DNA of 34,258 nucleotides from the NCBI GenBank assembly GCA_021789935.1, contig JAJYIR010000018.1, forward strand, positions 14,538-48,795. Direction: 5' to 3'. This DNA is from Nitrospirota bacterium (lineage in GTDB: Bacteria > Nitrospirota > Thermodesulfovibrionia > Thermodesulfovibrionales > JdFR-88). Positions 14,670 through 23,999 of the stretch are shown piece by piece; position 1 is the first letter of the stretch; every line of letters starts with the position of its first letter. The translations under genes were made by a program, and so were the position numbers. The notes below the pieces were generated by a model. That model saw only the letters and a list, made by a program, of their open reading frames with translations, searched no databases and was not told where the DNA came from.

Positions 14670-17192
14670 TTAAAAATCCATGGGCGGCACAAGGTTTCCC
14701 TCCCTTTCGCCCAGCAGCTTTGTCCTGGTTGCCACAGCCCCGGAAATGCCTGCTCCGAACATCCCGGACAATACCTCTTCAAGACGCGCCTTCGGGCCCT
14801 CAGGGTCGTCCCTGAGCCATAGCTCGACGCCTTTTTCAGAGGCATCCGCCCGCTCCACCATGCGCCTGATGTCCACCTTTTTGCTTTCCTTCCCGGCTTC
14901 CTTCCTGTCTTCACGCTCAACAAAGAACTCGCTTTCGGCCATGAATTCGGCGGCCCTGGCGCTGTCAACGCCTATTATCTCATAAACATATACAGTTATG
15001 AAGCTCTGCAGAGAAGGCGCCTTTTCAGGAAGGGGCATGGCGGCTGCCGCTGTCAATCCCTTCGGAAGCTCCGTGTTAAGAAGCCCGGTTACCCTGTCCG
15101 GGGGGATGTAATGCTCAAGCGTCATGTCCAGATATTCCCTGGTCCCCTGGACGCCAACCCCAAGGGGCGGGCCGAAGGAAACCTTGGGGGCAGGGTGAAA
15201 CCCTTCAGAGTATTCCACCGGAAGTCCGGCACGCCTCATGGCGCGCGCCATCGCCGTTATCAGCTCCCGGTGAGAAAGACACCCAAGAGGGTCCGTCTTC
15301 GAAAACTCAAGTCTCAGCTTGAAAGGTTTTTTGATCTTTGGAACCCTGCCGGCGCCCAGTCTTGCAATATCCCCTGGAAGATCCCTGGCAATATCCGGCT
15401 CCGGCTCCGCCGGGACAACGCCGGCCGGACCGCAGGCAAGCCCGCAGGAGATGCATTTCCCCCTGCAGTCGGGCGTCTTTTCAGTTTCCGTGCTTGCGGT
15501 GGCCTTATGGTATTCGCTTAAAAAAAAGGACTCCTTAACACCTGTGTCTATATGGCCCCATGGCAGGGCCTCGCCCGGCTCACCTGCTTTGCCATCCTCC
15601 CCCGGAGTGAATCTCCTTTGGGCGAAGGAGGCTATATCTATGCCCGTCTCGTCCGCGGCGGCCAGCCAGGCGTCATAGTTAAAAACATCGCTCCATGCGT
15701 CCAGCCTTGCGCCGCGCCGGTGGGCCGCAAGCAGCAGGGCCGAGAGGCTTTCATCTCCCCTGGCAAAGGCCGCTTCAAGCAGGCTGAGGCGCTCATCATG
15801 TCCCTTCAGGTTCATCCTGCCCCCGCGGAAGGAGTTTCTTAAAAAGGCTTTTTTCCTTGCGAGCCCCTCCATGCTCTCCTGCCCGAACCACTGGAAAGGT
15901 GTGTGGGGTTTTGGCACGAAACTGGAGACGCTTACGGTTATGTTTACGCCCCGCTTCGCATGTTTTTTTGCGGCCCGCAGCGCCTTCATGGCCATCCCCG
16001 GAATGGCCTGCACGTCTTCATCGGTCTCCGTGGGAAGCCCTATCATGTAATAGAGTTTGAGGTTGAGCCACCCTTCCCTGAAAAGGGTGTCCACGGCCCG
16101 CTCATAATCCTCCTCCTCGAAATCCTTGTTTATGACCAGGCGGAGCCGGGCTGTTGCCGCTTCGGGGGCGATGGTAAAGCCTGTCTTCCTCACAGTCTTT
16201 ATCTCCCTTAACACATCCTGGTTTACCGCCTTTACGCGCAGCGACGGGAGAGAGACCGCGTATTTTTTGTCTGAAAAGCGCCTGTTGAACTCCCGCATAA
16301 GCGGAAGAAGCCCGCTGTAATCCCCCGCGCTAAGCGAAGTGAAAGAAACTTCCTCGTGCCCAGTGGCCTCAAGCGCCATGCCCGCCAGCCTGATCACGGT
16401 CTGAGGGGTCCTCTCCCTCAGGGGGCGGTATATCATGCCGGCCTGGCAAAACCTGCATCCCATTGTGCAGCCGCGCGACACCTCTACGTTTATCCGGTCA
16501 TGCACAAGCTGTGCGTAAGGGACAACCGGCTTTATGGGGTAGGGGGCCTCCTCCAGGGAGGATATTATCCTTCTTCTCGTCTTGCCCCCGGACACGGAGG
16601 GAACATATACCCCTTCAATCCCGGCAAGCATATTTAAAACGGTCGCTCTTTTCCCGTCCCCTTCCGTTTTCCATCTGAAGACGGCCTCCAGCATCTGGGG
16701 CACCGCCTCTTCGCCGTCCCCGATCAGAAAGGCATCGATAAACGGGACCATCGGGGCGGGGTTTACAGCGGACGGCCCGCCCGCCAAGACCAGGGGGTGG
16801 CTGTCCGTCCTCTCACCGCTTTTAAGCGGGACCCCTGCCAAAGAGAGCATGTTCAGCACCGAGGAATAGGAGAGTTCATACTGAAGGCTGAAACCTATGA
16901 CGTCAAAGCAGGCAAGCGGACTGCCGCTTTCAAGGGCCCAAAGCGGCAAGGAGTTTTCCCTGAGATATGCCTCAAGGTCCAGCCACGGGTGAAAAACCCT
17001 CTCCGCGGAGGCATACGGCAGGCGGTTTATTATGTCGTACAGCACTTTTAGTCCCAGATGGGACATGCCCACCTCGTAAACGTCGGGAAAGGCAAGGGCC
17101 ACCTTAAGCGGGGAGTCTTTCTCTTTCCGGGCCGCGTTGAATTCTTTTCCCAGGTACCTGGATGGTTTAAGGAATCTTTGAAGGTGCATCAT
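14670..17192 (-). CDS. B12-binding-type radical SAM protein fused to a DUF2344 domain
   Basis: 840 residues. The N-terminal part looks like the TIGR03960 family: a cobalamin-binding-like region, then the radical SAM CxxxCxxC at Cys242, 246, 249 (GCTMGCRFCQAG). A Cys-rich linker (CRGKCISCGLAC, about 590) leads into a C-terminal domain of the TIGR03936/DUF2344 family from about residue 625 (KLRLEFSKTDPLGCLSHREL; YSEGFHPAPKVSFGPPLGVG). In many genomes the two parts are separate adjacent genes next to rng; here they are one polypeptide. The substrate is not established; an RNA-related modification is a reasonable guess from the neighbourhood. The start is MM at 17192 with no obvious Shine-Dalgarno. 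Confidence 0.92.
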   Translation of the reverse strand: MMHLQRFLKPSRYLGKEFNAARKEKDSPLKVALAFPDVYEVGMSHLGLKVLYDIINRLPYASAERVFHPWLDLEAYLRENSLPLWALESGSPLACFDVIGFSLQYELSYSSVLNMLSLAGVPLKSGERTDSHPLVLAGGPSAVNPAPMVPFIDAFLIGDGEEAVPQMLEAVFRWKTEGDGKRATVLNMLAGIEGVYVPSVSGGKTRRRIISSLEEAPYPIKPVVPYAQLVHDRINVEVSRGCTMGCRFCQAGMIYRPLRERTPQTVIRLAGMALEATGHEEVSFTSLSAGDYSGLLPLMREFNRRFSDKKYAVSLPSLRVKAVNQDVLREIKTVRKTGFTIAPEAATARLRLVINKDFEEEDYERAVDTLFREGWLNLKLYYMIGLPTETDEDVQAIPGMAMKALRAAKKHAKRGVNITVSVSSFVPKPHTPFQWFGQESMEGLARKKAFLRNSFRGGRMNLKGHDERLSLLEAAFARGDESLSALLLAAHRRGARLDAWSDVFNYDAWLAAADETGIDIASFAQRRFTPGEDGKAGEPGEALPWGHIDTGVKESFFLSEYHKATASTETEKTPDCRGKCISCGLACGPAGVVPAEPEPDIARDLPGDIARLGAGRVPKIKKPFKLRLEFSKTDPLGCLSHRELITAMARAMRRAGLPVEYSEGFHPAPKVSFGPPLGVGVQGTREYLDMTLEHYIPPDRVTGLLNTELPKGLTAAAAMPLPEKAPSLQSFITVYVYEIIGVDSARAAEFMAESEFFVEREDRKEAGKESKKVDIRRMVERADASEKGVELWLRDDPEGPKARLEEVLSGMFGAGISGAVATRTKLLGEREGNLVPPMDF

Positions 17193-17200
17193 TTAGGATA

Positions 17201-17213
17201 TCAAACCGTTTGA
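17201..17213. promoter_or_regulatory. 13-bp palindrome in the divergent promoter region
   Basis: TCAAACCGTTTGA is a perfect palindrome (6-bp arms around one base) located 9 bases upstream of the radical SAM start and about 145 bases upstream of ugd. Its position suggests an operator for the minus-strand operon. A chance origin is possible. Confidence 0.35.
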
Positions 17214-17287
17214 ATATTTTGATAGGGCCGCTTGAGTACTTTGACAGGGCACACACTTATAAGCCAGCGGCGGAGTGTTTTTGTTTT

Positions 17288-17336
17288 TTGACAAGCGCAG
17301 GCATTTGTTATATTTTATTGCTGGCATTTATCTTGC
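17288..17336 (+). promoter_or_regulatory. Promoter region of ugd with overlapping sigma70 and sigma54-like elements
   Basis: TTGACA (17288-17293) and TATTTT (17311-17316) are 17 bases apart and give a start near 17323, leaving the AAGGAG at 17341-17346 inside the leader. Just downstream, TGGCA (17322-17326) and TTGCT (17333-17337) match a sigma54 promoter at correct spacing, but with TT instead of CG at the end of the -24 box. Use of the sigma54 element would start at about 17348, after the Shine-Dalgarno, so the sigma70 element is the more likely one. Confidence 0.5.
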
Positions 17337-17356
17337 TCAAAAGGAGTTTCCCCCCT

Positions 17357-18658
17357 ATGCATATAGGAATCATTGGCACAGGTTACGTTGGGCTGGTCAC
17401 GGGCGCATGCTTTGCCGAGTTCGGCGTAAACGTTGTGTGCGCCGACAAGGATGAAGAAAAGATAGGCGCTCTTAACGCGGGGAAAATACCATTTTATGAG
17501 CCGGGCCTTGAGGAGATCGTAGAGAAAAACGTAAAAAAGGGCTTTTTGCGGTTCACTACAAAATTATCGGAGGCTGTAAACCAGAGCCTTGTGATATTTA
17601 TCGCGGTCGGCACGCCCCCCAGGGGTGACGGATCGGCGGATTTGCGCTTTGTGGAGGAAGTGGCAAAGGAGATCGCCGTCAACCTGGACGGCTATAAAGT
17701 GATCGTCACCAAAAGCACCGTGCCCGTCGGCACCGGCAGGAAACTGAAGAAGCTCATAAAGGAAAACCTGAAAGGCGGCGGGGATTTCGACGTGGCCTCA
17801 AACCCGGAGTTCCTGAGGGAAGGCTCTGCCATCGAGGATTTCATGCGTCCAAACCGCGTGGTGATCGGCACCGAAAGCTCCCAGGCGGCGGCCATACTTA
17901 TGGATCTGTATAATCCCCTCTACCTCCTGGAGACGCCTTTTATCCTTACTGGCATCGAAACGGCCGAACTGATAAAGTACGCCTCCAACGCCTTCCTTGC
18001 CACGAAGATATCTTTTATAAACGAGCTCTCCAGGCTATGCGAAAAAGTGGGGGCGGATGTGGGCACTGTGGCAAAGGGGATGGGGCTGGACAGGAGGATC
18101 GGGTCTAAATTCCTGCACGCTGGCCCCGGTTTCGGGGGCTCGTGTTTTCCCAAGGACACCAGGGCCATCATAAACCTTGCCAGGGAAAACGGCATTGAAC
18201 TGAAGCTCATAGAATCCTCCGTGCTGGTAAACGAAGAGCAGAAAATATTGATGTCCAGGAAGATAAAAGACGCAATGGGCCCCCTCAAGGGGAAAACTCT
18301 TTCCGTCCTGGGGCTTTCCTTCAAGCCCAACACGGATGATATGCGTGAGGCCCCGGCCATAAGCATTATCGGCGAGCTCATAAAGGAGGGGGCCAGGATA
18401 AGGGCGTTCGATCCGGTGGCCACCGAGTCGGCAAAAAAGGTGCTGCCTCCCGAAGTCGAATATTTCAAAGACCCGTACGAGGCGGCAAGCGGGGCCGACG
18501 GCCTTGTCATCCTGACCGAATGGAATGAGCTCAGGAACCTGGACATGGGCAGGGTCCGGGAGGTCCTTGCGGGGAATTATTTCTTCGATCTCAGAAACAT
18601 ATACGACCCGGCCAGGCTGCGCGCGGCCGGATTCAAATACTTCTCGGTTGGCAGGTAA
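17357..18658 (+). CDS. ugd: UDP-glucose 6-dehydrogenase
   Basis: Oxidises UDP-glucose to UDP-glucuronate with two NAD, supplying capsule, exopolysaccharide or LPS sugars. 433 residues from ATG 17357, where the protein begins with the Rossmann motif MHIGIIGTGYVGLVTG; the open frame further upstream is not homologous. The catalytic Cys263 lies in FGGSCFPKDTRA. The C-terminal UDP-binding domain (VLGLSFKPNTDDMREAPA) is intact. AAGGAG lies 10 bases before the start. It is transcribed away from the radical SAM operon and converges on rarA with only 15 bases between stops. Confidence 0.96.
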   Translation: MHIGIIGTGYVGLVTGACFAEFGVNVVCADKDEEKIGALNAGKIPFYEPGLEEIVEKNVKKGFLRFTTKLSEAVNQSLVIFIAVGTPPRGDGSADLRFVEEVAKEIAVNLDGYKVIVTKSTVPVGTGRKLKKLIKENLKGGGDFDVASNPEFLREGSAIEDFMRPNRVVIGTESSQAAAILMDLYNPLYLLETPFILTGIETAELIKYASNAFLATKISFINELSRLCEKVGADVGTVAKGMGLDRRIGSKFLHAGPGFGGSCFPKDTRAIINLARENGIELKLIESSVLVNEEQKILMSRKIKDAMGPLKGKTLSVLGLSFKPNTDDMREAPAISIIGELIKEGARIRAFDPVATESAKKVLPPEVEYFKDPYEAASGADGLVILTEWNELRNLDMGRVREVLAGNYFFDLRNIYDPARLRAAGFKYFSVGR

Positions 18659-18673
18659 CTGAATTAAATTAAG

Positions 18674-19939
18674 TTAAAAGTACTTCTTTTTCGCCTTGAG
18701 GTATTCCTGCTCCACCTTGCTTCCCGGATAGTCGTGGGGATACTTGTATCCCTCGCCGTGGCCTAAAACCTCTGTGGCGCCCTTGAAATGGGTGTCTTTC
18801 AGGTGGTCCGGCACCTCAAGTGTCCTCTCTTCAGCAACATCCTTGAGCGCGCGTTCCAGGGCCATGTAGCTTGCGTTGCCCTTGGGTGCTTTTGAGGCGT
18901 AGGAGACGGCAAGGGCAAGGGGTATCCTGCCTTCCGGCATTCCCACAAACTCCACGGCGCGAAGCGCCGCCACGGCAAGCACCAGGGCCTGCGGGTCTGC
19001 AAGCCCTATGTCCTCGGCAGCAAAGATTATTATCCTTCTTGCTATGAAGCGGGGGTCTTCCCCGGCGTATATCATCTTTGCCAGATAATATATGGCCGCA
19101 TCGGGGTCCGAGCCCCTCATGCTTTTTATGAATGCCGATATGGTGTCATAGTGCTGGTCTCCGTCCTTGTCATAAACGACCGCCTTTTTCTGGATGGACT
19201 CTTCCGCGGCCTCCCTGGTAAGGTGTATTTTGCCGCCGGGGCCGGGCGGGGTGGTCAGGACCGACAGTTCCAGGGCCGAAAGCGCCTTCCTGGCGTCCCC
19301 ATCAGAGAGCTTTGCGAGATGCCGCAGCGCGTCCTCATCGGCCGAAACCTGCATGTGGCCGAGTCCCCTGTGCCCGTCCGCGATGGCCGTTTCCATTATT
19401 TTAAGCAGGTCTTCTTCAGTGAGGGGTTTTAGCTCGAATACCTGGCTTCTGGAAAGCAGGGCGGCATTGACATAGAAAAACGGGTTTTCCACCGTGGCCG
19501 CGATAAGGATCATGTTGCCCTCCTCAACGTCCGGCAGCAGCGCGTCCTGCTGCAGCTTGTTCAGGCGGTGTATCTCGTCCAGGAAAAGGATGGTTTTATA
19601 GCCGGCTTTTGCCTGGCTTCGGGCACCGGCAATTACCTTTCTTATGTCCGGGAGCCCGGCAGTGGCGGCATTCAGCCACTCAAACCTGGCCCTGGTGTGG
19701 TTGGCGATCACCCTAGCAAGCGCCGTTTTGCCGGTCCCGGGGGGACCGTAGAGGATAATGGAAGTTATCTTGTCGGCCTGGATGGCCCTTCTTAAAAGCT
19801 TGCCTTCCCCAATGATATGCCCCTGCCCCAGATATTCGTTCAGGTCCCGGGGGCACATCCGGTAGGCAAGAGGTTTTTGCTTGTCTGCCGTTCTGCCGGG
19901 CGGGTTGCCGGGCAGGTTTTCGGACTCGAACAGCTCCAT
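18674..19939 (-). CDS. rarA: Replication-associated recombination protein RarA (MgsA)
   Basis: AAA+ clamp-loader-like ATPase acting at stalled replication forks. 421 residues from ATG 19939. Walker [10 protein letters not shown] is at 64-72, Walker B ILFLDEIH around 118-124, and the sensor region [19 protein letters not shown] is clear. The C-terminal tetramerisation domain is present (SFMKS-like [30 protein letters not shown], and the final HDYPG). The 32 residues before this ATG in the longer frame are not family-like and would overlap the promoter described at 19945-19974. No Shine-Dalgarno is seen at normal distance. Confidence 0.95.
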   Translation of the reverse strand: MELFESENLPGNPPGRTADKQKPLAYRMCPRDLNEYLGQGHIIGEGKLLRRAIQADKITSIILYGPPGTGKTALARVIANHTRARFEWLNAATAGLPDIRKVIAGARSQAKAGYKTILFLDEIHRLNKLQQDALLPDVEEGNMILIAATVENPFFYVNAALLSRSQVFELKPLTEEDLLKIMETAIADGHRGLGHMQVSADEDALRHLAKLSDGDARKALSALELSVLTTPPGPGGKIHLTREAAEESIQKKAVVYDKDGDQHYDTISAFIKSMRGSDPDAAIYYLAKMIYAGEDPRFIARRIIIFAAEDIGLADPQALVLAVAALRAVEFVGMPEGRIPLALAVSYASKAPKGNASYMALERALKDVAEERTLEVPDHLKDTHFKGATEVLGHGEGYKYPHDYPGSKVEQEYLKAKKKYF

Positions 19940-19944
19940 TAGAA

Positions 19945-19974
19945 ATTCTAACCTTAAAAGCGGAGCATTGACAA
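19945..19974 (-). promoter_or_regulatory. rarA promoter predicting a leaderless mRNA
   Basis: On the minus strand TTGTCA (19974-19969) and TAGAAT (19950-19945) are each 5 of 6 to consensus, with an 18-base spacer. Only 5 bases (TTCTA) separate the -10 from the rarA ATG, so transcription should begin at about the A of the start codon. Confidence 0.55.
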
Positions 19975-20056
19975 TCCCGGCCTTTTTTAAGGCCGCTGCG
20001 GGGCACCTTCTGCAATTTTTTTGACTGTTGCACACGGCAGGCGTTCAATTTATCTC

Positions 20057-20086
20057 TTGACAACTCCCCCCTGTAACTGGTAATAA
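20057..20086 (+). promoter_or_regulatory. Probable promoter of the NtrC-like gene and U-rich leader
   Basis: TTGACA (20057-20062) is full consensus; the A/T-rich TAATAA (20081-20086) follows at 18 bases as a modest -10. The leader of about 70 bases contains an unusual run of T6-G-T7-GC-T6-G-T5 (20101-20128), then a GGGGAAA far from the ATG at 20161. The function of the U-rich tract is unknown. Confidence 0.45.
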
Positions 20087-20160
20087 TTTTCGTCCTTAGG
20101 TTTTTTGTTTTTTTGCTTTTTTGTTTTTAAGAACTCTCCGGGGAAACATTTTTTAGCAAC

Positions 20161-21534
20161 ATGGCCGACAGAACTATTCTTCTAATCAGCAGCGATGAAG
20201 CTTACGCGGGATTTTTAAAAAAAAACCTCGAACCGTCAGGCTACATCTTTGAATTGAGGGGGTCCCTTCCCGCCAATTTAAGGCGCCAGGGCTATGAGGC
20301 GCGTCCCCTGATGATAGACCTGGCAACGCCCCGTTCAGTTGAGATACTGTCTTCTTTCAGGGCCTATCATCCGGAGGCAAGCATCATTGCCGTATCGGAC
20401 GGCGATTTCAAGAAAATGGAAGAGGCCCTGAAGGCCGGAGCCTCATACGTGGTCTTCGAGAGAAACGGAGGAGACCCTCATACCCTTAAAGAGATCCTTC
20501 GCCACATCTATGAAGGCTTTTCGGCCAGGCAGGAACTGGAGGCACTGAAGGCCCTCACAGAGCCTAAAATAGTGGCGAAAAGCGCCAGGATGAAGACCTC
20601 CATGAAGCTGGCTGAGGACGCCGCGACCCTGCCTTTTCCGAATGCGGACAAGCCGGTGGTCCTTTTCGGGCGGCCTGGCTCCGGGCGGGAGCTTGTAGCA
20701 AGGTATATCCATTTGTGGAGCCACAGGGCCGGTATGCCGTTTGTGAAGGTGGAGGATGAAAGCGGGCTGGCGGAGGCGGTAATGGCGGCAAGAGGCGGCA
20801 CACTGTTCATAAAGGAACTGGGGGTGCTGGGCGAAGAGTCCATGGCCGGCATCAAAACCCTGATAGGCAAAAAAGAGTTTCTTTTTCTTTTTCCCCCACA
20901 TGACGGCTCCGGCCCGGCCAAGGCCGATGTGCGCGTCATGTCGGGCTGTTTTTGCCCCGAAGACGCCGCCCTGCTTCAGGGTGCCGACTACATGGGCATC
21001 GAGGTCCCTTCAATAGAGGAACGCAAGGAGGACATAGTCCCGCTCGCGAACCATTTTATGGAGGAGCTGTCTGCGTTCCTGAAGACAGGAAAGAAATATT
21101 TCACCAAAAGCGCCAGGGAGACGCTCGTGGGTCGGGAATATCCGGGAGGGGTGGCCGAACTCAAGAAGCTCGTGCACAGGGCCTACTTCCTCGGCACGAC
21201 GAGCGCGATAGGGGACAAGGACTTGCTTGGCTCCGAATTCCTTGGGAAATGCTCCTTTAAAAACTTCCTGGATGAAAGGCTCAGGCTTTATCTGAGGAAA
21301 ATGGCCCAGTTTGAACGCTCTAACCTTTATGACACCGTTGTGGGCGAGGTGGAGAAGGCCCTTATCGAGCTTGCCCTGAGCGAAATGAAAGGCAATAAGT
21401 TGAGGGCGGCAAAGGCCCTGGGCATGAACAGAAACACGTTCCGGGCGAAGATCAAGAGTTTGAAGATCAAGGGAGACGGAAAGAGCCCCGCTGCCGCCCC
21501 TGCGCAAAAACCATCCGCAAAAATAGAAATATAG
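20161..21534 (+). CDS. NtrC-family response regulator with degenerate AAA+ domain
   Basis: 457 residues in REC - AAA+ - Fis-type HTH order. The receiver-like domain (1-120) keeps a possible phospho-acceptor Asp53 (LMIDLAT) but lacks a clear acidic pocket. The AAA+ domain has Walker A GRPGSGRE (170-177) with Arg176 where Lys is needed. Walker B is GGTLFIKEL (212-220) with Lys218 for Asp. The 40-odd residues holding the GAFTGA sigma54-contact loop are absent. The sensor II motif reads PGGVAEL, not PGNVREL. The C-terminal HTH (about 396-435, GNKLRAAKALGMNRNTFRAKI) is intact. It should bind DNA but neither hydrolyse ATP nor open sigma54 promoters by the usual mechanism. Its targets are unknown. 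It is monocistronic with no sensor kinase nearby. Confidence 0.85.
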   Translation: MADRTILLISSDEAYAGFLKKNLEPSGYIFELRGSLPANLRRQGYEARPLMIDLATPRSVEILSSFRAYHPEASIIAVSDGDFKKMEEALKAGASYVVFERNGGDPHTLKEILRHIYEGFSARQELEALKALTEPKIVAKSARMKTSMKLAEDAATLPFPNADKPVVLFGRPGSGRELVARYIHLWSHRAGMPFVKVEDESGLAEAVMAARGGTLFIKELGVLGEESMAGIKTLIGKKEFLFLFPPHDGSGPAKADVRVMSGCFCPEDAALLQGADYMGIEVPSIEERKEDIVPLANHFMEELSAFLKTGKKYFTKSARETLVGREYPGGVAELKKLVHRAYFLGTTSAIGDKDLLGSEFLGKCSFKNFLDERLRLYLRKMAQFERSNLYDTVVGEVEKALIELALSEMKGNKLRAAKALGMNRNTFRAKIKSLKIKGDGKSPAAAPAQKPSAKIEI

Positions 21535-21546
21535 TAAAAATTTTTA

Positions 21547-22347
21547 TTACAGGCGGGTCCCGCTGAGTGCGTCCTTGCATGGACAGCTCCTTTGTTCAGG
21601 CATCAGGGAGAAGGCCTTTTTAAGGAGTGTCATTACGGCAGCGGTGCTTTTTGCCATCGTTTCCACCACCTCCGTGGTGGTCAGTTTGCCAGCCGATACG
21701 CCTGCCGCGAAGTTTGTGATCACGGAGACCGCGGCGTAACAGACCTGAAGCTCCCTGGCCAGCGCGGCCTCGGGCATCCCCGTCATGCCGACAATGTGCC
21801 CCCCGGCGCGCCTGAAAAATTCTATCTCCGCCCGGCTCTCAAGCCTCGGCCCGTTTGTGCAAACGTAAACCGCCCCCGTGGAAACCAAAAAAACTCCTTC
21901 CGCCTGGGCGGCCCTCATGATGACCTCCCTCATCTCCGGGCAGTAGGGGTCTGTAAAATCTATATGCACCACGTCCTGCCCGTCGTAAAAAGTGGATTCG
22001 CGCGCCCCCTGGGTGAAGTCAATTGCCTGGTCCGGCAGCACAATGCTTCCCGGGGGAAACCCAGGGTCTATCGCCCCTACTGCGTTTACCCCCACGATGC
22101 GCTCCACTCCCAGAGACCTCATTCCCCAGACGTTGGCCCTGTAGTTTACCTTGTGGGGGGGGATGGAATGTTTTGCTCCGTGGCGCGGCAGGAAAACCAC
22201 CTGGGGGCCGGCGCCGTCTTCAGGCCCGGCAATAATATAACGCGCGGAGGGCTCCCCGTAAGGAGTGCTTATGGACTCCTCTTTCAGGTGTATGAATCCG
22301 GGAACCTCGTAAAGGCCGCTTCCGCCTATAATGCCCAGTTTTGGCAT
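21547..22347 (-). CDS. mtnP: S-methyl-5'-thioadenosine phosphorylase / purine nucleoside phosphorylase family
   Basis: Phosphorolysis of 5'-methylthioadenosine (or a purine nucleoside) in methionine and purine salvage. 266 residues, typical size. Family motifs: MPKLGIIGGSGLY at the start, FLPRHGAKHSIPPHKVNYRANVW, YVCTNGPRLESRAEIEFFRRAGGHIVGMTGMPEAALARE, and VVETM near the end. The choice between MTAP and 6-oxopurine PNP rests on a few base-binding residues and is not certain. No Shine-Dalgarno precedes the ATG. A TATTAT lies 3 bases upstream on the same strand. It converges on the NtrC-like gene with 12 bases between stops. Confidence 0.88.
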   Translation of the reverse strand: MPKLGIIGGSGLYEVPGFIHLKEESISTPYGEPSARYIIAGPEDGAGPQVVFLPRHGAKHSIPPHKVNYRANVWGMRSLGVERIVGVNAVGAIDPGFPPGSIVLPDQAIDFTQGARESTFYDGQDVVHIDFTDPYCPEMREVIMRAAQAEGVFLVSTGAVYVCTNGPRLESRAEIEFFRRAGGHIVGMTGMPEAALARELQVCYAAVSVITNFAAGVSAGKLTTTEVVETMAKSTAAVMTLLKKAFSLMPEQRSCPCKDALSGTRL

Positions 22348-22349
22348 GC

Positions 22350-22355
22350 TATAAT
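22350..22355 (+). promoter_or_regulatory. Extended -10 promoter of tldD
   Basis: TGCTATAAT ends at 22355: a full-consensus -10 with extended TGn and no clear -35. It overlaps the divergent mtnP start. The leader to ATG 22459 is about 97 bases, A-rich, without an evident fold; the only Shine-Dalgarno-like GGAG is about 19 bases from the ATG. Confidence 0.5.
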
Positions 22356-22458
22356 ACTAACAAAAGAGCTGCCCGAAAAAGAATACGGAAAATCAAGAAA
22401 AATTCAGAAGATAAGAGAAAAATAAAATCCCTTCCCGGAGCAAAAAACTTAAAAAACC

Positions 22459-23844
22459 ATGACAGACACCGGACTCATGAAAGAGACACTCGAGGCGCTC
22501 CTCACCGCCCGGGGCATTGATTACGCGGATATTTATGTGGAGACCAGCAGGAGCACGAGCATCCAGATAGAGGACAGCAAGGTTGAAAAGCTCCTTGAAG
22601 GCACCGATTCAGGGGCGGGGCTCAGGCTTATCCGGGAAGGCAAGACTTCCTACGCATATACGAACGAGCTGACAAAAAAGGCCTTTCTCCAGATGGCCTC
22701 CGGGCTCAAGGCCGCGGCCGGCGAGGGGAATTCCTCAAAAGACCTCGATCTGACCAGAAGGGCCCCCACCAGTGAGTACACCATCAAGACAGACCCGGTC
22801 CTTATCCCGCTGGGGAAAAAGGTGAGCATGCTTAAGGAGGCCGAAAGGGCTGCGAGGGGCTACCACAGCAGCATAAAACAGGTGAGTGTGACCTACCGGG
22901 AGACCGCCCAGAGAGTCCAGATAGCCTCTTCTGAAGGTTTTCTGGCGGTAGACGACCGCATCCAGACCATTTTTCTGGTAAACGTTATAGCCCGCGACGG
23001 AGAGGTCGTGCAGACGGGATATGAGCCCATAGGCGGGGCTATGGGTTTTGAGATTTTCGATGAAGCCCCCGCGGTGGAGGCGGCCCTTAAGGCCGCAAAA
23101 AAAGCGGTAATGATGCTTAAGGCAAGAAGGGCCCCCGGCGGCAGAATGCCTGTCGTAATATCTTCCCAGGCCGGCGGCACGATGATACACGAGGCCGTAG
23201 GGCATGGCCTGGAGGCGGACCTTTCGCAACAAGGCCTTTCGATCTATTCGGACAAGCTGGGGCAGAAGATCGCCGCGGACATCATCTGCGTGGTCGATGA
23301 CGCGACCATCCCGGGGAAGCGCGGTTCTTTCAGGTTCGACGACGAGGGCACTCCGGCGAGGAGGAACGTCCTGGTAAAGGACGGCGTGCTCACCGGTTTC
23401 ATGTACGACAGGCTTTCAGCCATGAAGGCCGGGGCCAGCCCCACAGGAAACGGCCGGAGGCAGTCCTACCGGTACAGGCCCATCCCAAGGATGACAAATA
23501 CGATGATAAGCCCCGGGAACACTCCCGCCGATGAGATACTTAAAAACACGCCCAAAGGTCTTTTCGTAAAAAAGATGGGCGGCGGCCAGGTAAACACTCT
23601 GACGGGCGATTTTGTTTTCGATGTCCAGGAGGGGTACCTGATAGAAAACGGCCAGGCCGGCCCCCCCGTGCGCGGCGCCACGCTGGCCGGAAACGGCCCC
23701 CGCGTTCTCATGGATATAGACATGGTTGGGGCCGACCTCGGGTTTTCAATCGGAACTTGCGGCAAGGATTCCCAGGGTGTGCCTGTCTCCGACGCCCAGC
23801 CGACTATCAGGGTGCCGGAACTCGTGGTTGGCGGCGAATCCTAA
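22459..23844 (+). CDS. tldD: Metalloprotease TldD
   Basis: 461 residues. Zinc protease of the TldD/PmbA family, which with TldE degrades unfolded peptides and matures some ribosomally made peptides. The zinc site HEAVGH is at residues 244-249. The downstream motifs GSFRFDDEGTPARRNVLVKDGVL, MTNTMISPGN, and the C-terminal GTCGKDSQGVPVSDAQP with the conserved Cys are all present, so this is TldD, not the inactive TldE partner. A tldE (pmbA) gene is not in the window; the next gene is lpxC after a 184-base gap. Confidence 0.95.
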   Translation: MTDTGLMKETLEALLTARGIDYADIYVETSRSTSIQIEDSKVEKLLEGTDSGAGLRLIREGKTSYAYTNELTKKAFLQMASGLKAAAGEGNSSKDLDLTRRAPTSEYTIKTDPVLIPLGKKVSMLKEAERAARGYHSSIKQVSVTYRETAQRVQIASSEGFLAVDDRIQTIFLVNVIARDGEVVQTGYEPIGGAMGFEIFDEAPAVEAALKAAKKAVMMLKARRAPGGRMPVVISSQAGGTMIHEAVGHGLEADLSQQGLSIYSDKLGQKIAADIICVVDDATIPGKRGSFRFDDEGTPARRNVLVKDGVLTGFMYDRLSAMKAGASPTGNGRRQSYRYRPIPRMTNTMISPGNTPADEILKNTPKGLFVKKMGGGQVNTLTGDFVFDVQEGYLIENGQAGPPVRGATLAGNGPRVLMDIDMVGADLGFSIGTCGKDSQGVPVSDAQPTIRVPELVVGGES

Positions 23845-23999
23845 AAAATGCCCGCCGCGGCTCCGCGCCAGCGGACAGGTAAAGAATTCCTTGCGGTCAA
23901 AAATATCCCCAAAGCCGGAGTGTGTCTTTTTTGCAACGGGTGAGGAATATTGACAACATATGAGCATGGAGGAGTTCTTTATTTATAGCCATTTCTGTC

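Noticed and set aside
22340-22362. Leaderless promoter for mtnP (TATTAT on the minus strand)
   Set aside because: Only 3 bases separate the -10 from the ATG, which would start transcription inside the gene, and no -35 is seen.
23950-23983. Sigma70 promoter for lpxC starting with TTGACA
   Set aside because: No acceptable -10 at 16-19 bases; the sigma54 element is a much better match.
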